Shown one piece after another: positions 44,502 to 54,239 of a stretch of DNA of 64,000 nucleotides. The notes under the pieces were generated by a model, which did no database searches, was not told the origin of the DNA, and saw only the letters and a program-made list of their open reading frames with translations. This DNA is from an uncultured Methylobacillus sp. (GTDB taxonomy: Bacteria > Pseudomonadota > Gammaproteobacteria > Burkholderiales > Methylophilaceae). Location: contig CAMLDO010000001.1 of assembly GCA_946478865.1 (NCBI GenBank), positions 124,001 through 188,000 on the forward strand. The letters run 5' to 3'. Both the position numbers and the translations under genes were made by a program. Within the stretch, counting starts at the first letter, position 1, and every line of letters starts with the position of its first letter.

Positions 44502-45696
44502 GTACGATTTTCCCGATGCGCACGGCCATTTCGGCCAGTTCGGTGGCATCTACATGGCGGAAACGCTGATTCCGGCGGTCGATGAACTGCGTCGCCAGTA
44601 CGAGCATTTCCGCGACGATCCCGAGTTCAAGGCCGAGTTTGCCTATGAACTCAAGCATTACGTCGGTCGGCCGAGCCCGATTTATCATGCCAAGCGCCTG
44701 TCCGAGCATTTCGGTGGTGCGCAGATCTACCTCAAGCGGGAGGATCTCAACCACACCGGCGCGCACAAGATCAACAACGCCATCGGCCAGGCGCTGCTCG
44801 CCAAGCGCATGGGCAAGAAGCGTGTGATCGCTGAAACCGGTGCCGGCATGCACGGCGTTGCGACAGCCACCGTCGCTGCGCGTTTCGGCATGGAGTGCGT
44901 GGTTTACATGGGTGCCGAAGACGTGCAGCGCCAGGCGCCCAACGTGTTCCGCATGAAGCTGCTGGGCGCGACTGTGGTGCCGGTGGAAAGCGGTTCGCGT
45001 ACGCTCAAGGACGCCTGCAACGAGGCAATCCGCGACTGGGTGACCAACTGCGAAAGCACCTTCTATATCTTCGGCACCGCTGCAGGTCCGCACCCATATC
45101 CGATGATGGTGCGCGACTTCCAGTGCGTGATCGGCAACGAAGCCAAGCAGCAAATGCCAGAATTCATCGGTCGTCAGCCGGATGTCGTCATCGCTTGCGT
45201 GGGCGGCGGCTCCAATGCCATCGGCATGTTCTATCCGTACATCGAGGAGGAGGGCGTGCAACTGATCGGCGTTGAAGCCGGTGGTCATGGTATTGCCACG
45301 GGCCAGCATGCGGCACCGCTGACCGCAAATGCCAAGGTGGGCGTACTGCATGGCAACAAGGTCTACCTCATGCAGGACGAGGACGGCCAGATCATCGAGA
45401 CGCATTCGATTTCCGCCGGGCTGGATTATCCTGGTGTCGGGCCGGAGCATTGTTTGCTCAAGGATATCCATCGCGCCCAGTACGTCGCGATCGATGACGA
45501 CGAAGCTATCGGCGCGTTCGATGCGCTGTGCCGCTACGAGGGCATCATCCCCGCGCTGGAATCAAGCCACGCGCTGGCACATGCGATCAAAATCGCGCCG
45601 ACGCTGGACAAGGATAAAGTCATCCTGGTCAACCTGTCCGGCCGCGGCGACAAGGACATGAACACCGTAGCACGCATCAAGGGAATCACGCTGTGA
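44494..45696 (+). CDS. trpB: tryptophan synthase beta chain
   Basis: 400 residues, PLP enzyme joining indole and serine. The Schiff-base Lys is in [39 protein letters not shown] and [11 protein letters not shown] are intact. GGAG precedes ATG 44494. Overlaps trpA by four bases (GTGA). Confidence 0.98.
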   Translation: MGKYDFPDAHGHFGQFGGIYMAETLIPAVDELRRQYEHFRDDPEFKAEFAYELKHYVGRPSPIYHAKRLSEHFGGAQIYLKREDLNHTGAHKINNAIGQALLAKRMGKKRVIAETGAGMHGVATATVAARFGMECVVYMGAEDVQRQAPNVFRMKLLGATVVPVESGSRTLKDACNEAIRDWVTNCESTFYIFGTAAGPHPYPMMVRDFQCVIGNEAKQQMPEFIGRQPDVVIACVGGGSNAIGMFYPYIEEEGVQLIGVEAGGHGIATGQHAAPLTANAKVGVLHGNKVYLMQDEDGQIIETHSISAGLDYPGVGPEHCLLKDIHRAQYVAIDDDEAIGAFDALCRYEGIIPALESSHALAHAIKIAPTLDKDKVILVNLSGRGDKDMNTVARIKGITL

Positions 45697-46493
45697 GTCG
45701 TATCCAGACCGTCTTCGAACAACTCAAACAACAACAGCGCAAGGCGCTCATTCCTTTCATTACCGCAGGCGATCCCAACCCGCAGCAGACCGTGCCCATG
45801 ATGCACGCGCTGGTCGAAGGCGGCGCCGACATGATCGAACTGGGCGTACCGTTTTCCGACCCCATGGCGGACGGCCCGACTATCCAGCGTGCTTCCGAGC
45901 GTGCCCTCAAGCACAAGATCGGTCTGCGCCACGTACTGGATATGGTCGCAGAGTTCCGCAAGACAGATGCAACGACTCCCGTGGTGCTCATGGGTTACGG
46001 CAACCCGATCGAGGCGATGGGCTGGGCAGCATTTGCCAAGCGCTGCGCTGAAGTGGGTGTGGATGGCGTGCTGACTGTGGATTTCCCGCCGGAGGAGAGC
46101 AGCGAAGCTTTCCAGCATCTGGCGCAATACGATATCGATCCGATTTTCCTGCTGGCGCCGACTTCTGCGCCTGAGCGCGTGGATGCCGTCGTCGCGGCTG
46201 CGCGCGGTTTCATTTATTACGTGTCTCTGCGCGGCGTGACCGGTGCCGCTAACCTTGACCTGGCGGATGTCGCGTCCAAGGTGGCCGCAATCCGCGGCAA
46301 GACCACACTTCCTGTGGGCGTAGGCTTCGGCGTGCGCGATGCGGCGACAGCCAGGGCAGTAGGCGATATCGCCGACGCCGTGGTAGTCGGCAGCCGCATG
46401 GTGCAGGAAGTGGAAAACTCCAACGAACAGAACGTGACCGCCAATATCGCCAAGCTGACTCAAGAGCTGCGTGCGGCGATCGATTCCAAATAA
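45693..46493 (+). CDS. trpA: tryptophan synthase alpha chain
   Basis: 266 residues. Cleaves indole-3-glycerol phosphate to indole, channelled to TrpB. Catalytic Glu and Asp are in [31 protein letters not shown] and [10 protein letters not shown] are standard. GTG 45693 overlaps the trpB stop, so translation is coupled. Confidence 0.97.
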   Translation: MSRIQTVFEQLKQQQRKALIPFITAGDPNPQQTVPMMHALVEGGADMIELGVPFSDPMADGPTIQRASERALKHKIGLRHVLDMVAEFRKTDATTPVVLMGYGNPIEAMGWAAFAKRCAEVGVDGVLTVDFPPEESSEAFQHLAQYDIDPIFLLAPTSAPERVDAVVAAARGFIYYVSLRGVTGAANLDLADVASKVAAIRGKTTLPVGVGFGVRDAATARAVGDIADAVVVGSRMVQEVENSNEQNVTANIAKLTQELRAAIDSK

Positions 46494-46502
46494 AAGGCTA
46501 CT

Positions 46503-47369
46503 ATGAGCTGGTTACAGAAACTACTCCCCCCCAAGATCAAGCGCGGCCTGGGTGCCAACCGCAAGACGGTGCCCGAGGGCCTGTGGAGCAAGTGCTCTTC
46601 CTGCGAGGCCGTGCTGTACCGTACCGACCTCGAAAACAATCAGGAAGTCTGCCCCAAGTGCGGTTTCCATAACCGAATCAATGCGCGTACCCGTTTGGAG
46701 TTCGTGCTGGATGCGGAAGGTCGTTTCGAGATCGGCGCCGAAGTGACGCCGCTCGATCCGCTCAAATTCAAGGACAGCAAGCGCTACGCGGATCGTATCA
46801 AGGCGAGCCAGGCAGAAACCGGCGAGACCGATTCGCTGGTCGTGATGCAAGGTGCGATCAAGACCGTGCCGGTTGTCGCAGCGGCATTCGAATTCAAGTT
46901 CCAAGGCGGCTCCATGGGCTCCGTGGTGGGCGAGCGTTTCGTTCGCGGCGTGCAAGTGGCGATCGAGCAGAAATGCCCGTTCATCTGTTTTTCCGCGAGT
47001 GGTGGCGCACGCATGCAGGAAGGCCTGTTCTCGCTGATGCAAATGGCCAAGACCAGCGCTGCGCTGACGCAACTGAGCAAGGCCCAGTTGCCGTTCATCT
47101 CTGTGCTGACCGACCCAACTATGGGCGGCGTATCCGCAAGTTTTGCGATGCTGGGCGACATCATCATCGCCGAACCACAGGCTCTGATCGGCTTCGCCGG
47201 TCCGCGCGTGATCGAGCAGACCGTGCGTGAAACGTTGCCGGAAGGCTTCCAGCGAGCCGAATTCCTGCTGGAGCACGGCGCTATCGACATGATCGTGGAC
47301 CGCCGCCAGATGCGCGACCAGCTCGCCAAGCTGATCGGCCACATGATGCACCATACTGCCGTTGCCTGA
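46503..47369 (+). CDS. accD: acetyl-CoA carboxylase carboxyltransferase beta subunit
   Basis: 288 residues. Forms malonyl-CoA with AccA. The N-terminal zinc ribbon is [10 protein letters not shown] followed by [29 protein letters not shown] and [20 protein letters not shown] belong to the carboxyltransferase core. Placed between trpA and folC, the usual proteobacterial order. Confidence 0.97.
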   Translation: MSWLQKLLPPKIKRGLGANRKTVPEGLWSKCSSCEAVLYRTDLENNQEVCPKCGFHNRINARTRLEFVLDAEGRFEIGAEVTPLDPLKFKDSKRYADRIKASQAETGETDSLVVMQGAIKTVPVVAAAFEFKFQGGSMGSVVGERFVRGVQVAIEQKCPFICFSASGGARMQEGLFSLMQMAKTSAALTQLSKAQLPFISVLTDPTMGGVSASFAMLGDIIIAEPQALIGFAGPRVIEQTVRETLPEGFQRAEFLLEHGAIDMIVDRRQMRDQLAKLIGHMMHHTAVA

Positions 47370-47391
47370 TCCCCAACTTCATTCCGATGCC

Positions 47392-48666
47392 ATGCCGGCA
47401 GACCTCGCCGGCTGGCTGGCCTACCTCGAACAGCTGCATCCCAAACCCATCGCGCTCGGCCTCGATCGAGTGGGAGAGGTCGCCGCACGTCTCGATCTGC
47501 AGCCCACATTTCCTGTCATCACGGTTGCCGGTACCAACGGCAAAGGCTCGACCTGCGCGATGCTGGAACAGATTTACCTCGCGGCCGGCTATCAGGTCGC
47601 GTGCTACACCTCGCCTCACTTGCTGTGCTACAACGAGCGGGTGCGCATCAATGGTATGGAGGTGATGGACGAGGCACTTTGCCGAGCATTTGCCGCCGTC
47701 GAAATCGCCCGCGGCATGACCCCGCTGACTTATTTCGAGTTCGGTACTTTGGCCGCCATGTGGCTGTTTATCGAGCGTGAAGTGCAGGTCGCTATCCTGG
47801 AAGTGGGGTTGGGCGGCCGCCTGGATGCGGTCAATGTATTCGACCCGGCTTGCGCTATCCTCACCAGCGTAGATCTGGACCATCTCGATTATCTTGGCTC
47901 GACACGCGAAAGCATCGGCCGCGAAAAAGCGGGCATTTTCCGGCCGCATGTTCCTGCCTTATGCGGCGATCCGTTGCCGCCCGATACGGTGATTGGTCAT
48001 GCTCTGGAAATCGCTGCAGAGTTCCGTCAGATAGGGCGCGATTTTGGCTTCGAGAAGCATGACGACCGCTGGACTTTCATGTCTGACGATACTGCCATTT
48101 CCGATCTTCCTCTGCCCGCGCTAAGCGGCGAATTCCAGTTTTTCAATGCGAGCTGTGCGCTGGAGGCGGTGCATAGTTTGCAAGCCAGCCTGCCAGTAGC
48201 CGCCTCGGCCATTCGCGACGGACTCAGCCATGTGGCGTTGCAAGGGCGTTTTCAGATATTTCCGGGCAAGCCGAGCGTAATCCTGGACGTCGCGCATAAT
48301 CCGCACGCTGCCAAAGGGCTGGCAAAAAACCTTCAGGTATCGCCGCATACCGGACAAACTCTGGCTGTTTTTGCGATGCTGGCCGACAAGGATATTCCGG
48401 GAGTGCTGCGCGAGCTGGCCGAGGAAATAGATATTTGGTTCGTTGCTGATATTCATGAGGCGCGCGGCGCGAGCGCGGAGCTGCTGGCCCATCATCTATC
48501 GGAAGTGGCGCCTCAGGCTCGCGTACATCGCTGTACCGATGTCGTTTCCGCTTTCCGGCAGGCCTGTATGACGGCGGGGGAAAATGATAGAATTGCGGCC
48601 TTCGGTTCTTTCTACACGGTGGCCGATGTGCTGCGCGCATTGTCCGGCCTTCGTCCCGCATCATAG
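47392..48666 (+). CDS. folC: folylpolyglutamate synthase/dihydrofolate synthase
   Basis: About 424 residues from ATG 47392; TTG 47362, overlapping accD by 8 bases, is an alternative that would add ten residues. VAGTNGKGSTCAMLEQIY is the Mur-ligase-like P-loop, LEVGLGGRLDAVNV and VDLDHLDYLGSTRESIGREK follow, and DVAHNPHAAKGLA is in the C-terminal domain. It adds glutamate to dihydropteroate and folates. Confidence 0.95.
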   Translation: MPADLAGWLAYLEQLHPKPIALGLDRVGEVAARLDLQPTFPVITVAGTNGKGSTCAMLEQIYLAAGYQVACYTSPHLLCYNERVRINGMEVMDEALCRAFAAVEIARGMTPLTYFEFGTLAAMWLFIEREVQVAILEVGLGGRLDAVNVFDPACAILTSVDLDHLDYLGSTRESIGREKAGIFRPHVPALCGDPLPPDTVIGHALEIAAEFRQIGRDFGFEKHDDRWTFMSDDTAISDLPLPALSGEFQFFNASCALEAVHSLQASLPVAASAIRDGLSHVALQGRFQIFPGKPSVILDVAHNPHAAKGLAKNLQVSPHTGQTLAVFAMLADKDIPGVLRELAEEIDIWFVADIHEARGASAELLAHHLSEVAPQARVHRCTDVVSAFRQACMTAGENDRIAAFGSFYTVADVLRALSGLRPAS

Positions 48667-48674
48667 GAACACGC

Positions 48675-49328
48675 ATGGCGACTGAAAAGTTGAGCGAGCA
48701 GGAAATCCAGTTCAGAAAACGTGCTAGACGGCGCCTGGTAGGCGCAATCGCACTGGTGTTGCTCATGGTGACGGTACTGCCCATGGTGCTCGACGACCGT
48801 GAAGCCCAAGCCCCTCAGCCTGAAATTGCCGTGAATATTCCTAGTCAGGAAGGCGGCGACTTCGCATCCCGCATCGTTCCTGTCGATCCGGCCGCAGAAA
48901 GTGCGGCCGCTCCGAACCAATCCCCCGAAACACCTGTCGAAGTTGCTCCGCCGCAGCCTGCACCGGCCCCAACGCCTGTACCAGAGCCGGCACCTGTGCC
49001 TGAGCCCAAGGTGGAGGTGAAGCCCGCTCCCGCCCCAGTTGCGCCGGCCAAGGTTGAGGCGCCGAAACCGGCTACGCCGGAGAAGAAACCCATTGCTGGC
49101 GATGGTTTTGCCGTCCAGATCGGTGTGTTCTCCGATGCCGGTAATGTGAAGCAAATGCAGGACAAGCTCGCTGCGGCCGGTTTCAAGTCGTATACCGAGA
49201 AGCTGGGTATGCCCGGCGGCACCAAGATTCGATTGCGCGTGGGTTCCTATTCCACGCGTGCTGAAGCGGAGAAAGCGCTGGAAAAACTCAAGGCTGCAGG
49301 TTCGACCGGCATGGTCGTTTCCAAGTAA
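48675..49328 (+). CDS. SPOR-domain (DedD-like) cell-division protein
   Basis: 217 residues. One membrane helix (about 22-40), a periplasmic Pro/Ala-rich linker (about 75-138; PAPAPTPVPEPAPVPEPKVE), and a C-terminal SPOR domain (about 140-217; GFAVQIGVFSDAGNVKQM, RLRVGSYSTRAEAEKALEKL). SPOR domains bind denuded septal glycan strands. The gene order folC-dedD-cvpA-purF is conserved in Proteobacteria. Confidence 0.92.
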   Translation: MATEKLSEQEIQFRKRARRRLVGAIALVLLMVTVLPMVLDDREAQAPQPEIAVNIPSQEGGDFASRIVPVDPAAESAAAPNQSPETPVEVAPPQPAPAPTPVPEPAPVPEPKVEVKPAPAPVAPAKVEAPKPATPEKKPIAGDGFAVQIGVFSDAGNVKQMQDKLAAAGFKSYTEKLGMPGGTKIRLRVGSYSTRAEAEKALEKLKAAGSTGMVVSK

Positions 49329-49355
49329 GTCTGACTGGAAAGGGCCGGCCAGGCC

Positions 49356-49847
49356 ATGACGTTTTTCGATTACGGAGTACTCGGCATCATTGGCATCTCG
49401 ATCCTGCTGAGCATACTGCGAGGTTTTGTCCGCGAAACGCTTTCGCTGGCAGGTTGGGTGGTCGCATTTTTCGTGGCGAAGCTCTATACGCTGCAGCTGG
49501 CGCCGTTGCTGCCGCAGGCGATTCCGAGCGAATCCCTGCGATTGCTGGCGGCTTTTCTGATTCTGTTTCTGGCGACATTGCTGATTGCCAGTCTGCTGGC
49601 CATCGCTTTGAGCGAAGTTTTCAAGCGCATCGGCCTCGGCACCGTAGATAGGCTGCTCGGGGCCTTGTTCGGGTTTGCACGCGGCATCTTGATTGTTGCC
49701 GTCATCGTATTGTTGGGCGGATTGACTACATTGCCGCGCGAACCGTTCTGGCGCGATGCGATGTTTAGCGCACCGTTCGAGGCTCTGGTGACCAGTGCCT
49801 TGCCTTGGCTGCCGGAAGGCATTGCCAAGCACATTAATTACGACTAA
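49356..49847 (+). CDS. cvpA: CvpA family membrane protein
   Basis: 163 residues with four membrane helices. [40 protein letters not shown] and [20 protein letters not shown] are the CvpA hallmarks. Named for colicin V production in E. coli, more generally linked to envelope stress tolerance. Immediately upstream of purF as usual. Confidence 0.93.
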   Translation: MTFFDYGVLGIIGISILLSILRGFVRETLSLAGWVVAFFVAKLYTLQLAPLLPQAIPSESLRLLAAFLILFLATLLIASLLAIALSEVFKRIGLGTVDRLLGALFGFARGILIVAVIVLLGGLTTLPREPFWRDAMFSAPFEALVTSALPWLPEGIAKHINYD

Positions 49848-49879
49848 CTTTAGCGTTTAAAGCAGGAGCGATTTCACGC

Positions 49880-51424
49880 ATGTGCGGAATTATCGGTATT
49901 GTCGGCAAGAGTCCCGTCAACCAGATGCTGTATGACGGACTGCTGGTGCTGCAGCACCGCGGGCAGGATGCCGCGGGCATTGTCACCAGCGATGGCGGCA
50001 CGTTTTACATGCACAAGAACAACGGGCTGGTGCAGGACGTGTTTCAGACCCGCCACATGCGCAACCTCATCGGTAACGTCGGCATCGCTCACGTGCGCTA
50101 CCCGACCGCCGGTTCCTCTTCCGCCGCCGAGGCACAGCCGTTCTACGTGAACTCTCCGTTCGGCATCGTGCTCGGCCACAACGGCAATCTGACCAATTCG
50201 CAGCAGCTCAAGCGCGAAATGTTCCGCCAGGACCTGCGCCATATCAACACGACTTCCGACTCCGAAGTGCTGCTCAACGTGCTTGCGCACGAAATCGAAA
50301 GCAGCGCGCGGACGACGGCTCTGGACGTGGACATGGTGTTCGACGCGGTCAGCGGCGTGCACAAGCGCGTCAAGGGCGCTTACGGCGTGGTGGCGATGAT
50401 CGCCAATTATGGTCTGCTCGCGTTCCGTGACCCGTTCGGTATTCGTCCGCTTGTGATCGGCAAGTCGGAAACCGAAAAGGGCGTGGAGTACGTCGTCGCT
50501 TCCGAAAGCGTGGCGCTCGACGTGCTTGGCTTCCAACTGGTGCGCGACGTGGCGCCGGGTGAGGCGATCTTCATCGATATGGACGGCAATTTCCATGCAC
50601 GTCAATGTGCCGAGAATCCTGTGCTGAGCCCCTGTATTTTCGAGTATGTCTACCTGGCGCGCCCTGATTCGGTGATCGACGGCGTTTCCGTCTACCAGAC
50701 CCGTCTCAACATGGGCGAGAGCCTGGCCGAGAAGATTCGCCGCGAATGGGCGCATCTCGACATCGACGTGGTGATCCCGATCCCCGATACCAGCCGCCCC
50801 AGCGCATTGCAGCTTGCCAATGCGCTCAATCTGACCTATCGCGAAGGCTTCATCAAGAATCGCTACATCGGCCGTACCTTCATCATGCCGGGACAGGCGC
50901 TGCGCAAGAAGTCGGTACGCCAGAAGCTCAACCCGATCGGCATGGAATTCAAAGGCAAGAACGTGCTGCTGGTGGACGATTCCATCGTGCGCGGTACGAC
51001 TTCGCAGCGTATCGTCCAGATGGCGCGTGAAGCCGGTGCCAACAAGGTGTTCTTCGCGTCCGCCGCGCCGCCCGTACGCTTCCCCAACGTGTATGGCATC
51101 GATATGCCGTCGCGCTCGGAACTGTTGGCGACCGGCCGTAGCGACGAGGAAATCTGCAAGGAAATCGGAGCCGATGCGCTGATTTATCAGGACTTGTCCG
51201 ATCTGGTGCGCGATATCCAGCGCAGCAATCCGGCCATCCAGCAATTCGATACCTCCTGCTTCAATGGCTGCTATGTTACCGGCGACATTACCGAGACCTA
51301 TCTTGCCGAAATCGAGTCGGCGCGCGGCGATGTGGACAAGGTCAACAAGCCGGCCAATTCGAGCACCCAGCTTGACCTGAACCTGGTTGGCTCAAACAAC
51401 CGCGAAGAGGAAGAGGTCGCCTGA
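49880..51424 (+). CDS. purF: amidophosphoribosyltransferase
   Basis: 514 residues. First committed step of purine synthesis. The N-terminal nucleophile is Cys2 ([12 protein letters not shown]), exposed after Met removal. [12 protein letters not shown] belongs to the glutaminase domain, and the phosphoribosyltransferase motif [20 protein letters not shown] is intact. [13 protein letters not shown] is near the C-terminus. Confidence 0.98.
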   Translation: MCGIIGIVGKSPVNQMLYDGLLVLQHRGQDAAGIVTSDGGTFYMHKNNGLVQDVFQTRHMRNLIGNVGIAHVRYPTAGSSSAAEAQPFYVNSPFGIVLGHNGNLTNSQQLKREMFRQDLRHINTTSDSEVLLNVLAHEIESSARTTALDVDMVFDAVSGVHKRVKGAYGVVAMIANYGLLAFRDPFGIRPLVIGKSETEKGVEYVVASESVALDVLGFQLVRDVAPGEAIFIDMDGNFHARQCAENPVLSPCIFEYVYLARPDSVIDGVSVYQTRLNMGESLAEKIRREWAHLDIDVVIPIPDTSRPSALQLANALNLTYREGFIKNRYIGRTFIMPGQALRKKSVRQKLNPIGMEFKGKNVLLVDDSIVRGTTSQRIVQMAREAGANKVFFASAAPPVRFPNVYGIDMPSRSELLATGRSDEEICKEIGADALIYQDLSDLVRDIQRSNPAIQQFDTSCFNGCYVTGDITETYLAEIESARGDVDKVNKPANSSTQLDLNLVGSNNREEEEVA

Positions 51425-51428
51425 ACGG

Positions 51429-51457
51429 TTGACAAAGCTACTGCACGGTTTTATCTT
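51429..51457 (+). promoter_or_regulatory. sigma-70-type promoter for the metZ leader
   Basis: TTGACA at 51429-51434, a 17-base spacer, and TATCTT at 51452-51457. The -35 box is a perfect consensus and begins 5 bases after the purF stop. Predicted transcription start (about 51464) coincides with the first bases of the SAM-II aptamer. Confidence 0.8.
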
Positions 51458-51462
51458 GAGGT

Positions 51463-51520
51463 CTGCGCCGATTTGAGTTTCAGCTTGCGGGCGCGTTAAA
51501 AATGCAGCTAAAGCGAGCCG
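51463..51520 (+). promoter_or_regulatory. SAM-II riboswitch aptamer
   Basis: The leader shows the SAM-II pseudoknot pattern: P1 arms GCGCC (51465-51469) and GGCGC (51490-51494), the GATTTGA after the first arm, CTTGCGG before the second, and the conserved 3' strand GTTAAAAATGCAGCTAAAG. The same order of elements occurs in known SAM-II aptamers upstream of methionine genes. It directly precedes metZ, a methionine-pathway gene, so repression by S-adenosylmethionine is expected. Confidence 0.9.
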
Positions 51521-51524
51521 GAAG

Positions 51525-51557
51525 CCCGTTTTAGCGAATCGCTGAAACGGGTTTTTT
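51525..51557 (+). terminator. riboswitch-controlled intrinsic terminator before metZ
   Basis: Stem CCCGTTT (51525-51531) / AAACGGG (51545-51551) with an inner AGCG/CGCT extension and AAT loop, then six T. The 5' arm overlaps TTTAGC (51530-51535), which is complementary to GCTAAA (51507-51512) of the aptamer, allowing an alternative antiterminator pairing. Confidence 0.88.
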
Positions 51558-51590
51558 GTTGCCGACATACCGGCAGAGAAGGGCACTCCC

Positions 51591-52766
51591 ATGGAAGAAC
51601 TATCACAATATCCTGAAACGCTGGGCATACGCGCCGGCAGTCTTCATACCGAATTCGGCGAGAATTCCGAGGCCATGTTCCTTACATCGAGCTTCATGTT
51701 CGAGAGCGCGGCGCAGGCCGCCGCGCGTTTCGGCGGGCAGGAACCGGGCAATATCTACTCACGCTTTACCAATCCGACCGTGACCATGTTCCAGGACAAG
51801 CTGGCAGCGTTGGAAGGCGCGGAATTCTGCGTCGCCACGTCCAGCGGCATGTCCGCGATCCTCGCCTGCGTGATGGGGCTGTGCTCGGCGGGTGATCATA
51901 TCGTTGCTTCGCGCAGCATTTTCGGTACCAGCGTGCAGCTGTTCGGCAACATCCTCAAGCGCTGGGGCCTGGAGACCACCTTCGTTTCGCTCACGGACGA
52001 GAATGAATGGGCGGCGGCGGTCAAGCCCAATACCAAGCTGTTTTTCGTGGAAACGCCATCCAACCCGTTGACCGAAGTGTGCGATATCACGGCGCTGGCA
52101 GCGTTGGCCCACAAGTCGGGCGCGCTCCTGGTGGTGGACAATTGTTTCTGCTCGCCGGCGCTGCAGCTGCCGATCAAGCTCGGCGCGGATATCGTCGTGC
52201 ATTCTGCGACCAAGTATATCGACGGCCAAGGCCGTTGCCTGGGGGGCGCGGTGCTGGGCAAGAAGGATGTGCTGGAACCGGTTTACGGCTTCCTGCGTAC
52301 GGCGGGACCGACCCTGAGCGCATTCAATGCCTGGGTGTTCCTGAAGGGGCTGGAAACCTTGGCGTTGCGCATGGAAGCGCACTCCCGCAATGCCTTGGCA
52401 TTGGCACAATGGCTGGAAGCGCAGCCTCAGATCGAGCGCGTGTACTATCCGGGTCTTGCATCGCATCCGCAGCATGCGCTTGCCATGCGCCAGCAGCGGG
52501 CAGGCGGCGGCATTGTGTCGTTCGACGTCAAGGGAGGCAAAGAGGCGGCATGGGCGCTCATCGATTCGACGAAAATGCTGTCGATTACCGCCAACCTTGG
52601 CGATGCAAAATCCACCATTACCCATCCGGCCACGACGACGCATAGCCGCGTTACGCCGGAAGCGCGTGCCGCTGCTGGGATCGGCGATGGCCTGGTAAGG
52701 GTTGCCGTGGGACTTGAGCATATCGAAGACATCAAGGCCGATCTTGCGCGGGGCCTCAAGCGATAG
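51591..52766 (+). CDS. metZ: O-succinylhomoserine sulfhydrylase
   Basis: 391-residue Cys/Met-metabolism PLP enzyme. It makes homocysteine directly from O-succinylhomoserine and sulfide. SRFTNPTVTMFQDKLAALEG, TSSGMSAILACVMGLCSAGD and the PLP-Lys segment HSATKYIDGQGRCLGGAVLG are diagnostic, as is the C-terminal THPATTTHSRV. The upstream SAM-II riboswitch supports the methionine assignment. Closely related MetB/MetY functions cannot be fully excluded. Confidence 0.93.
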   Translation: MEELSQYPETLGIRAGSLHTEFGENSEAMFLTSSFMFESAAQAAARFGGQEPGNIYSRFTNPTVTMFQDKLAALEGAEFCVATSSGMSAILACVMGLCSAGDHIVASRSIFGTSVQLFGNILKRWGLETTFVSLTDENEWAAAVKPNTKLFFVETPSNPLTEVCDITALAALAHKSGALLVVDNCFCSPALQLPIKLGADIVVHSATKYIDGQGRCLGGAVLGKKDVLEPVYGFLRTAGPTLSAFNAWVFLKGLETLALRMEAHSRNALALAQWLEAQPQIERVYYPGLASHPQHALAMRQQRAGGGIVSFDVKGGKEAAWALIDSTKMLSITANLGDAKSTITHPATTTHSRVTPEARAAAGIGDGLVRVAVGLEHIEDIKADLARGLKR

Positions 52767-52783
52767 GCGCGATGCAATGAAAA

Positions 52784-52808
52784 ACGGGGCCGATGGCCCC
52801 GTTCTTTT
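52784..52808. terminator. bidirectional intrinsic terminator between metZ and the peroxiredoxin gene
   Basis: ACGGGGCC / GGCCCCGT stem (52784-52791 and 52795-52802) with GAT loop, A-rich on the left (AAAA) and TTCTTTTTT on the right. Confidence 0.87.
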
Positions 52809-52828
52809 TTCTGGCTGAACGCCTGGAA

Positions 52829-53431
52829 TTACAGCTCTTCGGCGTGAGCAGCCAAGTACTTGGCTACGCCTTCCGGGCTGGCATTCATACCGGCCTTGCC
52901 TTTGCTCCAGCCTGCCGGGCAGACTTCGCCATGCTCTTCGGTGAATTGCAGCGCGTCGATCATGCGCAGCATTTCGTCCACGTTGCGACCCAGCGGCAGG
53001 TCATTGACGACCTGATGGCGCACGACGCCGGCCTTGTCGATGAGGAAGGAGCCGCGATAGGCCACGCCTGCGTCCGCTTCCACGTCATATGCCTTGCAGT
53101 AGTCATGCTTCATGTCGGCGATCAGCGGGTAGCCGACTTTGCCGATGCCGCCTTGATTGACCGGGGTGTTCTTCCAGGCGAGGTGGGTGAAGTGGGAGTC
53201 GATGGAAACGCCAACCACTTCCACGCCGCGCTTCTTGAACTCTTCCAGACGGTGATCGAATGCGATCAGCTCGGACGGGCACACGAAGGTGAAGTCCAGC
53301 GGATAGAAGAAAACGACGGCGTATTTGCCTTTGATATGCTCGGCCAGCGTGAAGCTTTCGTTGATGCTGTTGTCGCCCATGACGGCGGCGGTGGTGAAGC
53401 TCGGTGCGGCTTTGCCGACGAGAACGGCCAT
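52829..53431 (-). CDS. typical 2-Cys peroxiredoxin (AhpC/Prx type)
   Basis: 200 residues. Peroxidatic Cys51 in DFTFVCPSE and resolving Cys171 in VCPAGW. GYPLIADMKHDYCKAYDVE and RGSFLIDKAGVVRHQ are typical of the AhpC/Prx1 group. Reduces hydrogen peroxide, alkyl hydroperoxides and possibly peroxynitrite. ATG 53431 has AAGGAG upstream. No AhpF is nearby, so the reductant is probably thioredoxin. Confidence 0.94.
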   Translation of the reverse strand: MAVLVGKAAPSFTTAAVMGDNSINESFTLAEHIKGKYAVVFFYPLDFTFVCPSELIAFDHRLEEFKKRGVEVVGVSIDSHFTHLAWKNTPVNQGGIGKVGYPLIADMKHDYCKAYDVEADAGVAYRGSFLIDKAGVVRHQVVNDLPLGRNVDEMLRMIDALQFTEEHGEVCPAGWSKGKAGMNASPEGVAKYLAAHAEEL

Positions 53432-53513
53432 GTGATTTCTCCTTGTTGATGGGGTTGATGTAGGAACAATCCGATAGCTTAATTCAACCCCTGTTGAATT
53501 TCCACGGCTTGAT

Positions 53514-54017
53514 TTATTTGAGGACGGCTGCTACAGCGTCGTAGTTGGGCTCGGTTGTAATCTCCGGCACCAGTTCGCTGTGGAGCACCTTGTTATTTTC
53601 GTCCAGCACGACAACGGCGCGTGCGGCGACGCCTTCGAGTTTGCTGCTGGTGATGAATACGCCGTAGTTCTCCAGGAACTCGCGACCGCGCATGGTGGAC
53701 AACGTCGTCACGTTGGACAAACCTTCCGCACCGCAGAAGCGCTTTTGCGCAAACGGCAGGTCGACCGAAATGCACAGTACGACGGTATTCGGCAGTTCGT
53801 TTGCGGACTGGTTGAACTTGCGCACGGACGTGGCGCACGTCGGGGTGTCGATGCTGGGGAAAATATTCAGTACTTTTCGCTTGCCGGCAAAATCGGCGAG
53901 GGTGACGTTCTGCAGGTCCTGATTGACTAGCTTGAAGTCGGGGGCGGTCTGGCCGGGTTTGAGGAAGTTGCCGGCGACGTCGACGGGGTTGCCTTTGAGG
54001 GTGACGGTGCTTGCCAT
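53514..54017 (-). CDS. tpx: thiol peroxidase (atypical 2-Cys)
   Basis: 167 residues from ATG 54017 ([18 protein letters not shown]), preceded by AAGGAGA. Peroxidatic Cys61 ([16 protein letters not shown]) and resolving Cys95 (FCGAEGL) are in the Tpx spacing. Thioredoxin-dependent lipid hydroperoxide reductase of the periplasm/cytosol boundary in E. coli; no signal peptide here. Same strand as the preceding peroxiredoxin, 83 bases upstream. Confidence 0.95.
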   Translation of the reverse strand: MASTVTLKGNPVDVAGNFLKPGQTAPDFKLVNQDLQNVTLADFAGKRKVLNIFPSIDTPTCATSVRKFNQSANELPNTVVLCISVDLPFAQKRFCGAEGLSNVTTLSTMRGREFLENYGVFITSSKLEGVAARAVVVLDENNKVLHSELVPEITTEPNYDAVAAVLK

Positions 54018-54239
54018 GCTGGTTCTCCTTGAACTGTTGTTGTTGAAACCAAACAAGCATCATGCGGCAGGCTGGGGGCTAATTCAACAATGAGTAAAAA
54101 AGGGGTTTGTAATCAATATATTCGAAAAGAGGAGTAAAAAGCGTGGCGCCGGGCTCCGGGGGCGCCATTCGGCATGATGGGAAGTGCTATCTCATGCTAA
54201 AATCGAAGCTTTTATGCCATCCCTGAATTACAAGAATTT

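Noticed and set aside
54144..54167. TGGCGCC/GGCGCCA hairpin upstream of gyrA as an operator or terminator
   Set aside because: No T-run follows and no known binding motif is recognised; it may be an RNA or DNA structure of no special role.
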